A program made the position numbers and the translations under genes. Source: Streptosporangiaceae bacterium NEAU-GS5 (GTDB lineage Bacteria > Actinomycetota > Actinomycetes > Streptosporangiales > Streptosporangiaceae). From it: a stretch of DNA of 64,000 nt. Below the pieces are notes generated by a model. The model searched no databases. It was not told the DNA's origin and was given only the letters and a program-made list of their open reading frames with translations. Positions 61,565 through 64,000 of the stretch are shown piece by piece (within the stretch, counting starts at the first letter, position 1; each line of letters begins with the position of its first letter). The stretch spans positions 186,001-250,000 of the forward strand of contig JAGFNW010000001.1 of assembly GCA_017592665.1 (NCBI GenBank), written 5' to 3'.

Positions 61565-63751
61565 ATGGGACGCGTGCCTGGAGGCGGCACAGCACCCGTG
61601 GAGGGCCGAAGGTTGAGGCGACGACTTATCACCGTGCTGACGGCTGTGACCGTCGGCATCTGCGGCACGGCGACGGGGGTGATGACCGGCCCCGGAGCAG
61701 TGGCGTCCGACAACGGTCAGTCGATCCGCCCGGCGATGGGCTGGAGCAGCTGGAGCTTCGTCCGGCGCTGGCCGGACGAGACGAAGATGAAGGCGCAGGC
61801 CGACGCCCTGGCCGCGAGTGGATTACCGGCTCACGGCTTCATCTACATCAACCTCGACGACTTCTACCAGAAGTGCGACTCCAACGGCTTCATGGTCGAC
61901 TCGTTCGGGCGCTGGCAGGTCGACAGCGCCAAGTTCCCGAGCGGCATCAAGGCGCTCGCCGACTACGTGCACGGCAAGGGGCTCAAATTCGGGTTCTACG
62001 TCACGCCCGGCATCCCCAAGAACGCCGTGACCCAGAACACCGCAGTTCAGGGCACCAGCTATCACGCCGCGGACATCGCGGACACCTCGAAGACGCTCAA
62101 GAACTACAACTGCAAGAACATGTACGCCCTGAAGTGGTCGCACCCCGGCGCGCAGGCCTACATCAACTCCTGGGCCAACCTGATGGCCTCGTACGGGGTC
62201 GACTACCTCAAGATCGACGGCATCGACGCCAACACCATCGCCGACGCGCAGGGCTGGGACAGGGCGCTGCGCCAAACAGGTCGTCCGATCAATTTCGCGC
62301 TTTCGAACAATCTGCCGATCGCCAACGCGACCACCTGGCGGCAGGTCGCCAACAGCTGGCGCACCCAGGGCGACGTCGAGTGCTACTGCGGCCCCGGGCC
62401 GAACGGCTCCGGCTATCCGCTCACCGACTGGAGCCACGTCAACACCCGGTTCAACTCGGCCGCCTCGTGGCAGCAGTACGCGGGGCCGGGCAACTGGAAC
62501 GACTACGACTCTCTGCAACTCGGCAACGGCGACCAGGTCGGCCTGACCGCGGACCAGCGGCGCACGCACTTCACGCTGTGGGCCATGGCGGCCTCGCCGC
62601 TGCTGCTCGGCACCGACCTGACCGCCCTCAACTCCACCGACATGGCCATGCTGACCAACGACCGGATCATCGCGGTCGACCAGGACGGCGTCGCGGCCAA
62701 GCGGATCGTCAACAACAACAGCGGCGCCGACCAGGTGTGGAGCAAGAAGGAGGCGAACGGCGACTACGTCGTGGCGCTGTTCAACACCCGCACCTCCGGG
62801 TCGGCCACCGAGAGCGTGACCTGGTCGCAGGTGGGCTTCTCGGGCGGCGCGACCGTGCAGAACCTCTGGTCGGGCGGCAACGAGGGCTCGTTCGCCAGCG
62901 GCTACTCGGCCACCCTGCGCCCCGGCGAGCAGCGGCTCATCCGGGTCACGCCCGGTGGCGTGACGCCGCCGCCGCCCGGCCGCTACGAGGCCGAGAACGC
63001 GACGATCTCGCAGGGCATCTTCGAGAACACGCACACCGGCTTCAGCGGGACCGGATACGTCAACGGCGACAACGTGGCCGCAAGCTACCTCGAGTTCACC
63101 CTTGACGCGGCCTCGGCCGGAACCGCCTCGATCACCCTGCGGTACGCCAACGGCACCACCGCGGACCGCCCGGCCGACATCGCGGCCAACGGGGCGACCG
63201 TCATCTCCGCCCGGTCGTTCCCGCCCACGGCGAACTGGGACACCTGGGCCAACTCGACGTTCAGCGTGCCGGTCCACGCCGGATCCAACACGCTGCGCGT
63301 GACCGCGACCTCGGCCGGCGGCAACCCGAACATCGACTACGTCGACCTGGGCTCGATCACGGGCGGCCCCGGCGTGACGGCCTACCAGGCCGAGGACGCC
63401 ACGATCTCCCAGGGCACGGCGGCCACCAACCACACCGGCTACACGGGGACCGGGTTCGTCGACTACGTCAACGTCACCGGGTCATACGTGGAGTTCCAGG
63501 TGAACGTGGCGGCCGGCGGGTCGGTCCCCATCGACGTCCGATATGCCAACGGGACGGACGTGAACCGGCCCCTGCAGCTCACGGTCAACGGCGTCAACGT
63601 CGGGACGCGCGACTACAACCCGACCGCCAACTGGGACACCTGGACGGACGACACGTTCACGGTGGATCTCACCACGGGCGCCAACGTCATCCGACTGACC
63701 GCGACCACCGCCAACGGGGGCCCCAACCTGGACAAGATCACGGTTGGTTAG
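61565..63751 (+). CDS. Secreted GH27 enzyme with two CBM35 modules
   Basis: 728-residue protein. A signal peptide (LRRRLITVLTAVTVGICG) leads to a GH27 barrel: RPAMGWSSWSFVRRWPDE, GFIYINLDDFYQ, GLKFGFYVTPGIPK, the nucleophile-bearing VDYLKIDGID and a C-terminal beta domain, then a Pro linker and two CBM35 modules (EAENATISQGIFENTH and QAEDATISQGTAATNH). GH27 members are alpha-galactosidases or beta-L-arabinopyranosidases; the GWSSWSF/KIDGID form is, from memory, common in the arabinopyranosidase-like group, so substrate is left open. GGAG lies 5-6 nt before the ATG. The CBM35 pair is related to those at 39-45 kb but less alike. Confidence 0.9.
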   Translation: MGRVPGGGTAPVEGRRLRRRLITVLTAVTVGICGTATGVMTGPGAVASDNGQSIRPAMGWSSWSFVRRWPDETKMKAQADALAASGLPAHGFIYINLDDFYQKCDSNGFMVDSFGRWQVDSAKFPSGIKALADYVHGKGLKFGFYVTPGIPKNAVTQNTAVQGTSYHAADIADTSKTLKNYNCKNMYALKWSHPGAQAYINSWANLMASYGVDYLKIDGIDANTIADAQGWDRALRQTGRPINFALSNNLPIANATTWRQVANSWRTQGDVECYCGPGPNGSGYPLTDWSHVNTRFNSAASWQQYAGPGNWNDYDSLQLGNGDQVGLTADQRRTHFTLWAMAASPLLLGTDLTALNSTDMAMLTNDRIIAVDQDGVAAKRIVNNNSGADQVWSKKEANGDYVVALFNTRTSGSATESVTWSQVGFSGGATVQNLWSGGNEGSFASGYSATLRPGEQRLIRVTPGGVTPPPPGRYEAENATISQGIFENTHTGFSGTGYVNGDNVAASYLEFTLDAASAGTASITLRYANGTTADRPADIAANGATVISARSFPPTANWDTWANSTFSVPVHAGSNTLRVTATSAGGNPNIDYVDLGSITGGPGVTAYQAEDATISQGTAATNHTGYTGTGFVDYVNVTGSYVEFQVNVAAGGSVPIDVRYANGTDVNRPLQLTVNGVNVGTRDYNPTANWDTWTDDTFTVDLTTGANVIRLTATTANGGPNLDKITVG

Positions 63752-63810
63752 GACGGATATATGGGTATTAAGCAGGACGGAGGGTGCAACGCCGTACAAA
63801 CGGGGGAGAA

Positions 63811-63954
63811 ATGGCTGAGACGCCACGGAGGAAGGCCAGCCCGAAATCGTCGGGCAAGGCCAAACGGGCCGCCATCAAAGAGGCCCGCACCATGAAGCAG
63901 GCCAAGAAGGAAGCCGACACCCGGCGTCCCGAGCCCCAGGCCGAAGCTGAATGA
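63811..63954 (+). CDS. Small basic Lys/Arg-rich protein
   Basis: 47-residue protein starting MAETPRRKASPKSSGKAKRA and continuing in a Lys/Ala/Glu-rich helix (IKEARTMKQAKKEAD) with an acidic end (EPQAEAE). GGGGGAG lies just before the ATG. No family is recognised; the composition suggests nucleic-acid or nucleoid association, but this is a guess. It starts 59 bp after the GH27 gene. Confidence 0.55.
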   Translation: MAETPRRKASPKSSGKAKRAAIKEARTMKQAKKEADTRRPEPQAEAE

Positions 63955-64000
63955 GAGCCTGTTCGCGGACTCCCGTCCGTCGCGAGCGGCGGTCAGGTGC

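Overview
The window is very GC-rich, nearly every gene shows the third-position GC bias of an actinomycete, and the content (SARP and AfsR-type regulators, DUF397/XRE-DUF5753 pairs, TreY/TreZ, tandem CBM35 hydrolases, a two-component system with ATGA overlaps) suggests a chromosomal segment of a filamentous actinomycete. I would guess Streptosporangiales, but that is inference. No rRNA, tRNA, CRISPR array, transposase or origin was seen.

Region 1 (about 0.4-13.2 kb) is a lanthipeptide-type biosynthetic cluster on the minus strand. In transcription order it holds a SARP/AfsR-like regulator (apparently broken by one frameshift), a three-domain lyase-kinase-cyclase lanthionine synthetase with intact zinc ligands, an S9 prolyl-oligopeptidase-like protease joined by an ATGA overlap, four small precursor peptides (all below the usual ORF length cut), a strong hairpin, two half-size ABC exporters and a coiled-coil protein. 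A divergent 42-aa secreted peptide gene lies upstream of the regulator. Both that gene and the synthetase gene carry 11-bp-periodic heptamers ending in the same heptamer, 8 bp before a possible -10, which is the layout of SARP-dependent promoters.

Region 2 (13.2-24.9 kb) is largely housekeeping: a MoxR ATPase/VWA metallopeptidase pair, a sterol-desaturase-like and a YhhN-like membrane protein, treZ-treY for trehalose synthesis from glycogen, an SCO5389-like protein, glgX, and an isoprenylcysteine-methyltransferase-like protein. A repeat-rich spacer of about 1 kb follows.

Region 3 (25.9-38.6 kb) holds regulators and small systems: an XRE-NTPase-TPR regulator with a long Gly/Asp/Arg repeat insert, a two-component system, an MFS/ArsR pair, a DUF305 lipoprotein, a P450 with a tiny candidate ORF, and a LacI repressor overlapping a PASTA-less Ser/Thr kinase. 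Two perfect CebR-type boxes flank the last pair.

Region 4 (38.6-46.8 kb) is a chitin/chitosan-type degradation locus: GH8, GH18, a PQQ-type sugar dehydrogenase and GH20. The first three carry nearly identical CBM35 pairs. Two related 19-bp palindromes mark the dehydrogenase and GH20 promoters.

Region 5 (46.8-64 kb) contains mscL, two small proteins of unknown role, an XRE/DUF397 group, an alpha-glucan utilisation operon (binding protein, two permeases, GH13, secreted GH87) with two tandem paralogous LacI regulators, a small lipoprotein, a second DUF397/XRE group, a secreted GH27-CBM35-CBM35 enzyme and a 47-aa basic protein.
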